Assembly (NCBI GenBank): GCA_021613335.1
Contig: JAJTWR010000269.1
Location: 1,222,501 to 1,286,500 of the forward strand
Source of the DNA: Whitmania pigra
Taxonomy: Eukaryota > Annelida > Clitellata > Hirudinida > Haemopidae
Direction: 5' to 3'
DNA: 64,000 nt
The translations under genes were made by a program, and so were the position numbers. The notes beneath the pieces are model-generated. The model had not been told where the DNA came from, searched no databases, and saw nothing but the letters and a program-made list of their open reading frames with translations. Of this stretch, positions 1 to 14,028 are shown piece by piece. Position 1 is the first letter of the stretch. Every line of letters begins with the position of its first letter.

Positions 1-399
1 TGTTAATATTTTCGCGGTTTAAAGAAAGTATAAAACCGAATTTTACAATCTCTTCAAATTTTATTTTAATAATACAATAAATAATATTTAATTTAGATAA
101 TCTCAAAAGACATTTTTTTTTTTAGAATTCTTTTCATCATTCACATCCACAAGCAGTGACATTTCTCTGGTGCGCTCTCGAGTTGCCAGATGTGTCTCCA
201 CTGAACTACCTCGTCGAGAGCAGACTGCAGATGGGTTTGGGATGAAGCTGGGAAGCCACAGAGCTTAACCTCAACAGCAAGTAATAGATTGCAAACAACA
301 CCTATATCTTTGAATATGTTAGGAAGATCATTGATGTATAATGAAAGGAGTTTTCAGAAATTAAGTGCTTTTAATCATAATTTATTTATGCTTAGGTTA

Positions 400-400
<1 letters not shown>

Positions 401-462
<62 letters not shown>
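401..462. repeat. (TAA)n microsatellite
   Basis: About 20 uninterrupted AAT/TAA trinucleotides. Confidence 0.95.
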
Positions 463-463
<1 letters not shown>

Positions 464-1262
464 CAAATATTATTGAAAAAATATTATTTGAAAATATTGT
501 AATCGATAAAATCATGGAAACCTTTTTTGAAATAAAAAAACAAAAAAAAAACAAACCAAAACTAAAAATAAACTTCAGAAATGTTGAAGAACAATGATGG
601 ATGGACTCAATGTTTTAAATTTTTTAGATAAAAACTATCAAAATAGGTTTATAATTTAAAGTAAGTGCATCTCAGCTGTTTTTATTCCTCACAGATTTAT
701 TACAATTTATAATATTTGTTGTTATTAACGTTTTTAGTAATATATTACATATCACAAGCAATTCATTGAAATACATTTATGATTGTTTGCACGATGATAA
801 AAAGTAAAAAAAATGTAAAACTGAATTAGAAAAACGTAAAATAATTAAATATTAAAAGAGTTTAAATAAATTACAAAAAAAACTTAGGCAATTGATATTT
901 AAACTTATAAAATGAATTTACTTAAAATTTCATAATTCTGACTAATCTGCCTAAATATGATATAAGTCATCGAAACATTACAGCCTGCAACTTAAACATT
1001 GTTTTTGATGATAGCGAAAAAAACTGAAATGGCACGATAATTTTGTGATTGGCAAACATGCTTTAAATTATTAATAATAATAACAATAATAATTCAAGCT
1101 GAGAACAAAATGATGTGACAAATTTGAAGGATTTCGTGTTTTCACATCTCCAAGTTGATCTTTTAAATGCATAAACTAGGATCGTATTAATTTCTCTCAA
1201 ACATAATTTTAGCTTATAATTTCCATGACAACCGATAAGAATGCTTTCCTTAAAGTATTTAT

Positions 1263-1366
1263 ACAACATATATTAATGCAATATATATTCATACAATATG
1301 TATTCATACAATATATATTCACGCAGTATGTATTCATACAATATATATTCATGCAATATGTAATCA
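1263..1366. repeat. Imperfect AT-rich minisatellite
   Basis: About five to six imperfect copies of an 18-19 bp unit resembling caatatatattcataca, with point changes between copies. Confidence 0.8.
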
Positions 1367-2068
1367 TAATATACGACAAGCGATAAGAGTGTCTCCTTAA
1401 AACCTAAATAAATTATGTTTTAATCATATTATTTTATTATAAATTCTTTTAAAATTTGCTTTCAATTTGTTTTTATCTTTTAAATACTTTTCTAATGTTT
1501 TCATCTTTTAAATACATTTTTAATGTTTTTATCTCTTAAATACTTTTTTATTATCGCATTTTTCTTTTCTTTCAAAAATTCATTCCACATCCCCATTCCT
1601 TTCCTCTTTCAATCAAAACAAATCCTTCTTTTGATTCCATGTTTTTGTCCTTTTTATGAAACCAACCCTGACAATGGCAGAGTTATTGAATGTTTTGAGG
1701 AGATTTTAATCTTTAATATCTTTTTAAATGACCAATCAATCTTCAAAGAACTTTGTGTTTTTCATTTTACGAAGCGCAATCAATGATGGGCTCAAAGAAT
1801 ATTTTTAAATTAATTTTTTTTATCTGCTCGTCTATGATTTGCTTGAAATCAGGTGAAATTTAAAATTCCGTAAAAGCGTTTAGTTTATAATATTTCGCAA
1901 CATTTTTAGAAATAAATTAATTCCAACTCTTAACAGATTTTTGAATATTAAATGTTAATTGTAATTATTAATGAAGTAACATTTACTGATATTAGCAATA
2001 GTAGTAGTAATCATTTGATTGCAGGTAATCATTAAAAGGTAAAAGTGTAATAATGATAAAAATAAAAA

Positions 2069-2100
2069 TAATAATGATAATTAAAATAATAATAATAATA

Positions 2101-2138
<38 letters not shown>

Positions 2139-2140
2139 GA
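2069..2140. repeat. (TAA)n microsatellite, interrupted
   Basis: Trinucleotide AAT run with a few interruptions. The poly-Leu/poly-Tyr reading frame over it is a repeat artefact. Confidence 0.9.
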
Positions 2141-3320
2141 ATACTGACAATAATAATCGCAATAAAGACGGTAATGACGAACAATATCTTGGCAGATGCC
2201 AACCGAGAAACTCTTATCAAGGAGTCTCATCGTCTTCATCAAATTGTATCCAAGATGATGATAAAACCTGGATCAGGATGACAGGAATATCATCTCCATT
2301 CGTAAACCTGGATGGAGATGATAATACGATTACGATTATTATATAAAGATGATTGTGCAGAGCGTGGACAAACTTGGTGTTAAAACAGAATCATGATCAC
2401 TGAAACGTGGTGGATTCAGAAGGGAGTTTGTAATTTGAACAACTTTTTTGCTGATAATCCTCAGGAAATGTTGAAAAAAAAATGTTTGAGTTTGTTGTAC
2501 TTGTCTTCAAGGTTTCTGCTGCTGGTGCTGGTTTTAAGCTTTCTCTTGAGGTTTGAGGCTCAAATTCGAAATCTCTTTAAGAGCTTCTCAAAGATTGAGA
2601 AATATTCTGTTGATGCATTTTAAAAATAATATTTGTTTTTTAAATTATTTCGATTTGCAACTGTCTGTTATAGTTGTCGTTTGTAAAAGTTTCAGTCGGT
2701 TCATTTTTTTCCCGAGTTGCATTCAATTCTCGACACGAGCTAATTTATCAAAACACCTGTCATTAATTAACATCCCGGTAATAAATCACGGATTAATGGA
2801 TCGTGGACTTGCAATGAAATTCCAAAATCAATAAAAATTTCATCAACAGATTTTACCCAACTTTCATAAGCTTTGGAGTCGTAGGTTCCGAAATAAAAAT
2901 GTGTAATACTTCAAAATATAATCGATTAAACTAGATTTTTAAACATTTAAATTTAATTATTTGTTGCTATTTATCTTTGCATTTTCAAATAAGTCAACGA
3001 AGATTAATGCCTTGAAAAGTTGGTAACTGATGAAGCATTTCATTTGCCGCCAATTGCATTGCAATGGTTTTTCTTCATCAAGCGTTGGTAACGTTCATAC
3101 TTATGCTCCTGATTTTGGATGTAACATTTTAGAAAATAGAAAAATACAAAATAAATTAATAGAAATGCAATTAATTAATTAAATAAATGAAAGTAAAAAT
3201 GACTTCTGAAAAAAATTATGGTGCTTCCATCTCAGCAACATGCTGCTACGAAATGGATCTTCCAGCGCAAGGTCTCACGTGACAAAGGATCTCGCTTCAA
3301 ACGTGGAATGAAACTGTTGA

Positions 3321-3515
3321 TGTTCGCATAAACATTAAATTCTGCATTTAATTAGCAACAACATTAACAACCGCAACAACAGAAACATTATAATAGCTTC
3401 TCAGCAACAACATTACAATGTTCGCATAAACATTAAATTATGCATTTAATTTGCAACAACATTAACAACCGCAACAACAGAAACATTATAATAGCTTCTC
3501 AGCAACAACATTGCA
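3321..3515. repeat. 99-bp tandem duplication
   Basis: Two nearly identical copies (3321-3419 and 3420-3515), each starting tgttcgcataaacatt and ending cttctcagcaacaacatt. There are only a few base differences, so the duplication is recent. It sits in an AAC-rich, non-coding setting. Confidence 0.9.
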
Positions 3516-3929
3516 GTTGCAGCAACAACTTTATTGATTCGCATTTCAAAGTAAAATATCATAAATTCAACAAAATATTTTAAATACCTTGAAATTCCAT
3601 CACTTTAGACCTTGAGAACAAACGCAAAACATACAATTATTAATTATCAAAACATGTTTTTTTTAAATAATAGTTGAAAGTGATATTTTATGACAATCTA
3701 GAAAATAAGAATTTAAATTTTGAAATCCAAAAGTTTAAAAGTGGAAATAGACGCCCCTATAATTGATGTTTTGCAATTATTACTATCACTACATCTTTAT
3801 ATCACATCACGATGTCATTAAATATAAACTAAATAAATAATAATAATAATTTTAATTTCTCATGCACATGTCATGCAAAGGATTATATTATGTTTAAAGA
3901 ATAGTAGCATCAATATAAAGGTCAATATC

Positions 3930-4037
3930 GCCATCATCATCATCATGAACATTATAATCATCATTACCATCATTGTTAATATCATCATCATCATCATCAT
4001 CATCGTCGTCGTCGTCGTCGTCGTCATCATCATCATC

Positions 4038-4091
<54 letters not shown>
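3930..4091. repeat. (ATC)n microsatellite, compound
   Basis: Imperfect ATC/GTC trinucleotides merging into a pure TCA run. Poly-Ile/Val/Ser frames over it are artefacts. Confidence 0.95.
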
Positions 4092-4094
<3 letters not shown>

Positions 4095-4182
4095 ACTACA
4101 AGGGAAACAACAAAAGCAACAATAAACTTAATCTGCCTCCATTAAGGCCGTGCATTAGGAAGAGACATATTTACGCATTCAC

Positions 4183-4403
4183 TGGGATTACAATTCAGAG
4201 GGATTACAATTCAGAGGGATTACAATTTACAGGGATTACAATTCAGAAGGATTACAATTCAGAGGGATTACAATTCACAGGGATTACAATTCAGAGGGAT
4301 TACAATTCACGGGGATTACAATTCAGAGGGATTACAACTCAGAGGGATTACAACTCAGAGGGATTACAACTCAGAGGGATTACAATTCAGAGGGATTACA
4401 ATC
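4183..4403. repeat. 16-bp minisatellite
   Basis: About 14 copies of the 16-bp unit cagagggattacaatt with scattered substitutions. The conserved ggattacaa core runs through every copy. Confidence 0.95.
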
Positions 4404-4548
4404 ATCCACACATTTTTATTTCATTTGAGACGAAAAAAATATAAGAAAAAAACTTAATTTTGAGACAATTTTACGAGTCCCAAGCACATTGAGTTCCTTG
4501 CTGTCGCTTTATGTCGAAGATAGGTTTTACTTTCGACAAGATACAAGG

Positions 4549-4703
<155 letters not shown>

Positions 4704-5779
4704 TTTAAGTACAATTTAAGTTTAATGTTATGCATTGTTAAAGTTGATAAAATTAAGTAAGTTTAATAGAGTATATATTTATTTATTTTTAAAAGTGGAC
4801 CTGTGGTATTTAATTATCACTGTGTTATTTTTTATGAATACTTCAAAAAAATCATCTGTAGAAAATCTTGCAGTGTAGGAATGTCTGTTATTTAATTGGA
4901 AAGATCCGACATCAATGTAACTAATCACACAAAATCTTGGAAAATCATTTAATTTTAGTATTAAAAATGATTTAATTGAAAAAATTCATTGTCGTTATTT
5001 TTTTAAATCATGTTCGTCAACATATATTGTTCTAAATAAAGTATTTTTATTAAAGAATAAAATATCAAAAACATTGCTAAGAAGGACTTTATAATTATAA
5101 TAATAATAATAATAAAAATTGTTAAGAACTTTATAATTGCAAATAATTCCTTCAACGTGAATGTCATCGTTTCCAGAACGACTGTGGCCAGTTTATTTTC
5201 TTCTGAAATATTCTTATTATTGAATTATTACTGAATTATGACTGTTCTTCCGATTCACGTGACCTGCTTCTATTAATAAATAGAAAGACGTTTTCTAAAT
5301 TTCTTAATAGTATGAATAAATTATTATTATATCGATAAATTGGAAATTATTTATTGCACTGAATTTAATTTTTAATTTAAAAATTACTTGATTCTATAAT
5401 AATATTATTATCCTAATCAGGGTTACATCATAACCAAATTGACATAAAGTCCAATATGGCGTTGCATTGGTTAAGCAGTAATATCATGTTTCAAACTGAT
5501 TTGAAGTTGAAGAAAACGGTGCGTGGAAAACTTGAATTAAAAAATAATTAATAATTTATAGAATTTAATAAAATTATTTTTACTATATCGATATTATTCA
5601 AGAAAAATGAGTGGTTATCTTTATCCGTAAGATGAATCATTTGTAATTATAATATCAATATTTGCATCGTTCACAGGAGAACACCGACTTCCACGGACGA
5701 GAAATAAGCTTGTAGAACAATCTCGGGCTTGCAATTACGTTTGCAGTTTTGGTGATCATCATAAAGAATCACCAATAAC

Positions 5780-6115
<336 letters not shown>

Positions 6116-6182
6116 ATCTTCTCGACCATCTCTGAAGATAGGATGTCATTAGCGGAGTTGGCATAGTTACAAACGTCTCCAC

Positions 6183-6310
6183 TGTTGTTGTTGTTGTTGT
6201 AATTGTGCAGTTGTCGTAGTAGCATACAAAAATTTTTGCTCGCTAATTTTGTCGTACTGTTGTTGTTGTTGTTACATTAGTATTAGTTGTCGTTGTCGTC
6301 GTTGTTATCG
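6183..6310. repeat. Interrupted (GTT)n tracts
   Basis: Several short GTT runs separated by unrelated sequence. Confidence 0.8.
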
Positions 6311-6324
6311 TTGTTCTATTCATC

Positions 6325-6505
6325 CATGCTGTTTCCTGCAGGACCAATGATGAATGGCTTCAATTGCTGCTTCCCTCTCTTCCGATTCATAATTCAAGAC
6401 TCCAACTCTAAGTACGACCAACCATTGGAGCAGTCTTTCCTGCATCTTCCGCTGCCGTGAATCAATCTTTAGTTCTTTTAGTGTTGAGTTGGCTGTTTTG
6501 AGATT
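6325..6505 (-). other. Open minus-strand segment, possible exon
   Basis: A GC-richer patch in otherwise AT-rich DNA has an open minus-strand frame of about 57 codons, strongly helical and rich in Glu, Lys, Gln and Leu. A conserved-looking ERLLQWLVVLRVGVL core is visible. I do not recognise the family. It could be an exon of the putative secreted-protein gene that begins near 11.8 kb. No strong donor site is visible, so it may equally be a chance open frame. Confidence 0.25.
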
Positions 6506-7512
6506 GTCATGATTTGTTTATGTTATTTATCTTGATTAAATGTTTTCTGTTTAAATTGTTTATTCATTATTATTATTATTATTTTGTTTAAATTGTTTGT
6601 TCATTATTATTATTATTTGCTTTCTTTTCTAGTTTAAATTGTTTTATTTTGTTGGTAAATGAAGAAGTATTATTATTAATATTAATTTTCTGAATAATTT
6701 AAAGAAATAATTTAACATTTAAAGCTGCCTTTATTATCAATATAAAATAATTCGTTTGATTTCATTACGAAAATATTTCAACGCAATTGTGCAACAAAGA
6801 GATAAAAACGGAACAATAAAACGATTATAAAGATGAAAATTCCAAAAACAAAATTATTGAAAAATTTCAGCAAGAAATTCATTATTAACATTGAAACAAC
6901 TTTATTTTAATTTATATTTTAAATATCAAATTCTATTTATCTTACAATTACTCAACGGAAACCTTATTTAAGCAATAATTGAGTTAAATTATTGAAAAAT
7001 TATTGCAGAATTCAGGAGCATCACTCAAGAATCAGTGTCTCATCTCTAAGGAAATAAAAATTGGAAACTTTCCAAAGTCATTTGTCATTTATTTTCAAAA
7101 TTGAGAAAGAAATAAATAAAGAAGGATTAAATTCTTTCTCTTAAACGATTTAATGTTATTATTTACTGATAAATACTTTATATAAATTAATTAATGTTAT
7201 TATTTACTGATGAATATTTTACATGAATTCAGCGATTAAGACATTCGTGATGATGAGAAATTAAATGTTGAAAATACCCCCTCGTTGAAAATGAAACTCA
7301 TTATATTAAATTCTAAAATTTATTTTAAAAACTTTTTAATAATGGTTATAATAAGACAACAATAAATCATTAATACGGATTATTAGTAGTATTATTATTA
7401 CTATTAAAAATTTATATATTTCGAAATAAATACAAAAATAAATAATTAAATTCAAGAACTAATTTAATTGCAAGGCGAAGCCAGAAGAGCGTCGAAGATA
7501 AGAGAGACTGAC

Positions 7513-7623
7513 GTGTCGTTTTCTCCTCGTGGGCATGGAAGCCAACATTGGTGCCAAAATGTTGAACGAATTTTAACGACTCTGAGAGAAACATCAGGAC
7601 AATTTCATTCCCAACAGATGACA
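7513..7623 (-). CDS. Candidate exon with the C-terminal half of a CUB-like domain
   Basis: On the minus strand an acceptor-like AG near 7624 and a GTCAGT donor-like site at 7512 bracket an open frame. The pattern is Ser-x-x-Asn-x-hydrophobic-x-hydrophobic-x-Phe-x-Ser-Glu, followed about a dozen residues later by Gly-Phe-x-Ala. This is how CUB domains typically end (S-x-N-x-l-x-v-x-F-x-S-D then G-F-x-A). The patch is clearly GC-richer than its flanks. No other half of the domain could be placed with confidence. If real, it belongs to a secreted or extracellular protein on the minus strand, possibly sharing a transcript with the signal-peptide exon at 11647-11791. Confidence 0.35.
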
Positions 7624-7656
7624 CTTTCGCAGTCGGATTCACAGGAGAGATGAATT

Positions 7657-7828
7657 TGGATGCATGAAGTGATGATAGATGCATGAAAAGTGAATTTGGA
7701 GAACGTGACAGATGCATGATAGATGTATCAGATGCACGTGACAGATGCATGATAGATGTATCAGATGCACGTGACAGATGCATGATAGATGCACCAGATG
7801 CACGTGACAGATGCATGATAAATGCACA
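7657..7828. repeat. 33-bp minisatellite
   Basis: About four full copies of a 33-bp unit with the core cgtgacagatgcatgata, preceded by degenerate gatgcatga repeats. The MHLSRASD- and CICHVHL-type peptides read from it on the minus strand are artefacts. Confidence 0.9.
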
Positions 7829-8129
7829 TTAAAAGCAGGTTGGTTGCATGACAGATTGCTGGAAAATGTTGATCAGGCTCGCAATAGTTGTAGTAAGACG
7901 ACAGGAGACATCTTCCAAAAGCAGTCTTAAGGAAGTGTGACGGGAAGCCATAATAAGGCAAAGAATGCATGAACATCCGGAAATGTTTGGATTTTTATTT
8001 TTTTATTTTTTTTCTTTTCCATGGAAATGTTTCAAGAAATGTTGGAAGGTTTTTCATCGCCCTCGAGCAGTATTTTTGCCATCTTGAAACGGTTTTGAAT
8101 GCTTTTATCGATGCTTGAGGTGCCGCTAG

Positions 8130-10680
8130 AAATGCTTGAAAAAAAAACTGTTTTTAATCCATTTAGTTTTCAAATACGACAATGTAAGATTTTAAGGCGC
8201 TGACTTTTTGTTTTCGATTATTTGGATTATTATTTTTTTTTTTTACATTTTCTTTAGAATTTCTATATTCTGGTCTTCATTTTTTAGATATTAAAATGGT
8301 GCATATCTAAGCGATAATAAGATCTTAATAAGATGATTGAGCATTGAAAGTTAATGATATTTAAAATTTTACAACCTTAAAATGCTGATTACATGATGAT
8401 TAACATTGCAAGTTAAGATTACAACAGTTTATTCAATTTTTAAAAGTTGATAACAAAATGAATTTTGATAAACAATGGCAATTAAATCTGTGATTTAAAT
8501 TATTGTGACTTGACCAAATGCTCATTGTAGAATTGGATGACGTTTCTAGAATCCAAGTTTGTCCTTGTTAATGACGTTGTCAATTATTTTGCATTTGTGT
8601 AGCTTAATCATGCAATTAAAAACAGATTGCAATATCAACCAGACATACTATCGTAAGTTTATGATACATGTTTATGAAATATGACACAATTAATATAATT
8701 AATGAATAAAACATTAAACACAAATTTTTAATAAATGATAACATCATCCTCATCATCATCCTCATCCTCATCATCATCGTAATGAAATCATCAAATGACC
8801 TCGTTTCGAATATCGATTAGGAACGAGCAGACGATGATGATGATGATGCAAGAAGCAATTCTAGAGACTTAAAGGAAGCGTACATCATGCCCGCTATTCC
8901 TGCTTACTAAACGTAATCATGTCTTTCAAACCCTTTGAACAAAAGATGGCCATAATTCAATGCGACATAAATAAATAAATGACGATGAAGATGATGATGA
9001 TGATGATAATAATAATAATAATATTCTTTTTCATATTATTTAATACGCATAAATAATTTTATATAATGATTTACAGAGTAAATAAGAATATATGAATGCG
9101 AATTATTATTATTTTCAATATTATGTTTAATTATCTAATCAGTCTTGTTAGGCCAGCTTTTAGGTATTATATTTATAATTATAATTAATTAACAACTTAA
9201 AATTAGAAATTTGATTTTGAAAATTGACTGTTCAATTATTTTTATTATTATGATAATGGTGCCATTTTTCAAACAACATGTTAGTATATTATTGTTATAT
9301 TAATATTGTTAGTTTATTTAATTACAAAATAATTAATTTAATCACTTTTATAATATGATTTGATTCGAAGAAATAATTCTGCAGTCTAAGATCATTTTCT
9401 TGTCAGAACGTTATGTCTAATCAACCAAACAATCATTTTCATAGCATTAACGAGGTAAGACTAATAATAATACTGTTAACAATAATGACTAATTAATTAA
9501 AACATCAATATTAACAAGTTTTTTTTTAATTATTTACACATGTGAATTATTAATCACAAGTCGAACTAACCAATGGTAATTGAAATATGAAACAAGTTAG
9601 TACAGAACAACTCTGTCACAACTCTGTATGCATTTTAAGTTCACTTTATTACATTCCGCTCGTAGGCTTTTGTTGACATGCTCCAATCTTTATTTGCCAC
9701 TCTGAGCTTCCATCAAGCAGGAAATTGCAAGAATAAATCTTCCACTTTTGCACTTATTTTAAATAGTAACTTGTTGAAAGGAATACTTTATTTATTTATC
9801 AATTAAGGTGGGAATAAAAGATTCGATAAAAAACGATGTAATTTAATTTGTTTCAATGTTGAAATTGTGGCTGAATTAGTTTAATTATCAAGATTTTATT
9901 AGAACACAACTGAAGCTTAGGTTATTATTGTTAAAATTGTACAGTAAATTCATTGTTGAACATGAACTGAAATTACCAGTGTTGCGCTGTAGTTATCAAC
10001 AACTTTTATGCTTTTACTTTTTAATATGAATTACTCATTTCCACGTCATTTTCAGTGCATACGCAACCCAATCGGAAGGTTAATGCTGTTTCAATTTGCG
10101 CAGAAAATAATTCGATATTCTAATCGAGTTTCCGCATGAAATCCGTAAGAATGATGCGACAGTCTCAAGATGCTCTTCGGAAAGAAGGATGTTGTCGCTT
10201 AAAAGATTCTCAGAAGCAACTCTGGTGACCGTGAAAGATTATTTAACAATCTCCTGCCATCATTTTTGTTCTGATCAGATTCAAAGTACTCCCGGTGGAT
10301 TAAAGGTTTTAAGGGCATCGTGAAAAATGCTTTGAATTACTTTAAGCCAGAATCATTTAACGGAGAGTGTAAAAGAGTTCAAAATAAACTTTTAATATCA
10401 GAGTATAAAATAAATTCCGACTAAAATCTATTAATCAATAATAAATTATAACATTTAACTTGACGGACATTAACGACAGGATGAATTTAATTGCAACTTC
10501 CTTTCCCGCGAAAAATAAGTTCACAGACGTGAGAGGATCTTAATGAGGCTTTAAGAATCTCCGTGATTCTTGAAAGGAACTTCACTTCACACTAACCTGA
10601 TGACGAACAACACACTGACACGAAAGTTAATTCATTCGCTAAGGTATGGAAAAGTATGTCCTTAAGTAATTTAATGGAGC
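8130..10680. other. Non-coding AT-rich region
   Basis: Short ATC and GAT tracts lie near 8,735-8,780, 8,835 and 8,985. Another GC-richer minus-strand open patch lies at about 10,130-10,245 with an acceptor-like site at its upstream edge. No domain was recognised and nothing else is supported. Confidence 0.4.
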
Positions 10681-10685
10681 CATAA

Positions 10686-11152
10686 ATTTTTGGATACATT
10701 GTTGGATAAATTGTTGGATAAATTGTTGGATAAATTGTGGGATAAATTGTCGGATTAATTGTTGGATAAATTGTTGGATAAATTGTTGGATAAATTATTG
10801 GATAAATTGTTGGATAAATTGTCGGATTAATTGTTGGATAAACTGTGGGATAAATTGTCGGATTAATTATTGGATAAATTTTCGGATTAATTGTCGGATT
10901 AATTGTGGGATAAATTGTTGGATAAATTGTGGGATAAATTGTCGGATAAATTGTCGGATAAATTGTCGGATTAATTGTTGGATAAATTGTGGGATAAATT
11001 GTTAGATTAATTGTGAGGTGAATTGTCGAATAAATTGTTGGATAAATTGTTGGATAAATTGTTGGATAAATTGTTGGATAAATTGTTGGATAAATTGTTG
11101 GATAAATTGTTGGATAAATTGCTAGATAAATTGTTGGGTAAATTGTTGGGTA
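10686..11152. repeat. 12-bp minisatellite, about 39 copies
   Basis: The unit ttggataaattg is repeated about 39 times with limited variants (gtcggattaatt, gtgggataaatt). Because 12 is a multiple of 3, both strands stay open: LLDK repeats on plus and IYPT repeats on minus. The long minus-strand frame across it (10592-11179) shows no signal peptide or flanking coding character, so I treat it as a repeat. Confidence 0.93.
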
Positions 11153-11646
11153 CACGTACGAAAAGGCCTCATCTTTCAAACACTTTTTGGTATGTTGTGC
11201 ATTGTTGTGTGGTTCTGATGTCGGTTACCAGGACAACAATGTGCTGGTTGGAATCTGCAGCGATGTATGTAACAAACGTAACATGGTGTAAATGATGATG
11301 GATTTGTGATGGATAAAACCGTGGTCTCTTGAAATCATGTCTTTCTGACTTTTGTATGATTTTCAATCCGGTGTGGATGGTAGCGAAAATTTACAAGAAT
11401 TTTTTTTCATTTCAAGTTAAACATTAGGTAGCCATAAATATTTTCTATCAATTAACTTTGTTATAGAATTTGTCACAACCTTTTTAAATATATTAAATTC
11501 ATTTATTTAATCGTAGTTTCTAGATTACAAATCTAGATTAGGCTTTTTGATAATTTTTAAGTTCGAGTTTATAACAAAAGAAACAAAATGTAAAAAGTAA
11601 ATGCTCAAATACTTATTTTGTAAATAAATAAATAAATACACCTTAC

Positions 11647-11791
11647 CTATTGGTATTCTCTTGGAATGTATCTGACTTGCCGCAGACCAGCCAAAGTTGA
11701 CGACAAATTGAACAAACACTGCCAGAAGAAGCATGGGCAGATTGTTCGACCAGGTGCTTCCAGTGCTTTGGACGTGTCTGAGGTTCTTCAT
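11647..11791 (-). CDS. Putative first coding exon with signal peptide
   Basis: Starting at the ATG whose complement is 11789-11791, the minus strand encodes about 48 residues: a polar stretch, a hydrophobic core LPMLLLAVFVQFVV and then a polar region. It ends at a perfect GTAAGG donor (G|GTAAGG) immediately below 11647. This is what a first coding exon of a secreted or type I membrane protein looks like. The rest of the gene must lie at lower coordinates behind long, repeat-filled introns. The CUB-like exon near 7.6 kb is the best candidate partner. The GC-rich stretch at 12,190-12,340 could be its promoter. No product can be named. Confidence 0.45.
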
Positions 11792-12189
11792 GGTTCTTCC
11801 TGGGTTCAAAGGTGAAGACCTTTCACCTCGTGGAAATTAATAGATCTGTTTCAAGAAGTTGAAGAATACTTTCTGATGTTCTGCATCCAGCATTACTTCA
11901 TCTGAGATTTAAATGATGTGAGTATGTAATTCACAAGTCAGATTTCCCGCTAACAAACAGCAGACGATTTTTTATTATTTTACAAAACAGCTTACTAAAC
12001 GGCTTTTAGAATTTCTTTCTCTAGTTGATTAACGATTAACGATCAAAATTCACATCGGCTTACAATGTTCCAGTCTTGCAAAACAAAAAGCCTTCCACTT
12101 GTTCTTAAATTACTTTGAATAAACTGATTCTTCCAGCTGTAAAAGTAACCAGTACTTAAGCGCAAACACAGCTTCCCTTATCCACACCT

Positions 12190-12345
12190 AGAGACAGTAT
12201 TAGCTAGGAGCATCAGCGTCTTTGTCGGCGGTGACGACAATCTAGGCGTTGCGCTGGCAAGCCTATAACTGCAGCCTTTGCGCGCCATACGACAGCGCAC
12301 GCGCGGGACAATGTATGAGGAGGGTCCGTGTTTGTTGATTTCAAT
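12190..12345 (-). promoter_or_regulatory. GC-rich, CpG-containing candidate promoter
   Basis: An isolated GC-rich patch with many CpGs (for example gcgcacgcgcggg near 12,293) in a window that is otherwise strongly AT-rich. It lies about 400-550 bp upstream of the signal-peptide exon on the minus strand. The promoter role is inferred from composition and position only. Confidence 0.3.
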
Positions 12346-12636
12346 GAGATTTCCGAAGATACACTTTAATGAATGAGCGCACAGCTGCCACGGCTAGGTG
12401 GATTTGGTTTTAGTTTTTAAATTTCTTTACTTTAGATCAGTCTAAAAATCGTGTTGTTGAATAAAATTGTAAATAAGTTAATTACTTGTTAAGATAAAAA
12501 TGATTCTTTCGATTGTAATTTATCAAAGTATTTGTTCACTTTAAAATTATCATTTAATACGTGGTTAGCGTGCCTCGTGGTTATGTCGGACTGGTGACAA
12601 TAAGAAAAATAAGAACAACCTGTTTTGCCTCGCGCA

Positions 12637-12745
12637 TCATCACCATCATCATCATCATCATCATCATCATAATCGGTATCGCAATCGTCATCATCATCAC
12701 CATAATCGGTATCGTCATCATCGGCATCATCATCATCATCACCAA
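12637..12745. repeat. (ATC)n microsatellite, compound
   Basis: ATC units interrupted by repeated atcggtatcg motifs. Confidence 0.9.
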
Positions 12746-12849
12746 CATACATGATGCGTGAGAAACTTTTAAAGAGCGAAACATTGAGGTGAAAAAAGCA
12801 GAAAGGCAGTTAGTTAGTTGACTGTGAAAACAACTCGTCAGAGGCAAAA

Positions 12850-13996
12850 ACGTGTCCTGAACGGCTGACGAGTACTTTCATGATGACCTCCCTTCAAGTG
12901 CATTTGCACTCATCCTGTAAAAATGTAGGGTGGCGTTTATCCAACCCCTTCACTACGATGGTGAGCGATGGACCAACACCGTATCGCTATAATTAGCTTT
13001 TGGATGGTGATGACGATGGCGATAAGATTCTGATTACTAATTTATCTGGGATGATGAATTCACGTCTAACTCAAGAGGATTGATGATAATGATGATGATG
13101 ACGATGATGATGATGACGTTGATGATGATGACGATGACGATGATGGTGATGATGATGATGGAGACGACAGTGACGATGAAAAAGATGACTGATGATCGAT
13201 GCTAAATTCTGAAATTGCAGTTCAAGATTGGAAGAGGTAAACAAGACAATTTGAAATGACGAAATGACGTGATGGAGGATAATGACTCAAAAATAGAAGG
13301 AATTCTTTCTTTAATTTAGCTTTAAATTCTGTCCTTGACTGAGACAAATGTATATTTTACAATTCTGAGCTTTATTATTAATATTATTTTTTTATTATTT
13401 CCGTGACAAGTGAAATGATGAGTTGGCGGCAATTTAAGTTCTAAAAGAATTTTTTATATCTTTTTAAAACTTATTTATTATTTATTATTTATTTTTATTT
13501 ATTTATTATTTAATTCAGTTCAATTAATATTATTAACCTCGATTAGTAAACCGAGTGCCAATCAACTCTATCAATTACAGATCTGGAGACAGGTACGAAG
13601 ATACAATTAAGATAATAACAAGCTGACAAACAGACACTGAATTAACACGTTAAGTAATAAATGTATAAGATTATAAAATACTTTAAAAAATTAATAAAAC
13701 ATTTAATTAAAGTCTGACATCTATGGACCAAAGAATAATTACCGCATACAAGTAGACTCCGGGAGCACCATTGTTTTTGTTAAATTAAATATTTTTGAAT
13801 TACTGAATTTAAAATATTGATGGAATGTACTTTTGAAGTTTATGATTATATCTTTTTAATTTTCGGCTTCTAATAAATTTCATTTCAACTTTCGTCAAAT
13901 TAATAAAATGATAAGAAAAATAAATAATTTTTAAAGATATTTTAAGGATAATATTTAAATAATGTTAAAATTATATATAAAATGTTAAAAAAATAA

Positions 13997-14028
<32 letters not shown>

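Larger units (their letters stand above)
1..3320. other. Non-coding AT-rich region with short tandem repeats
   Basis: No convincing gene is visible. The stretch is AT-rich with homopolymer runs and the repeats listed separately. One GC-richer patch at about 140-280 has an open minus-strand frame of some 40 codons beginning after an acceptor-like site near 280 and containing a Trp/Cys-rich end. A second patch at 3220-3310 also reads open on the minus strand between an acceptor-like and a donor-like site. Either could be an exon of the putative minus-strand gene starting near 11.8 kb, but I recognise no domain in them. Confidence 0.4.

Noticed and set aside
10592..11179. 195-codon IYPT-repeat frame
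   Set aside because: A 12-bp minisatellite stays open in any frame without stops. The flanks have no splice or start features that make it a gene.
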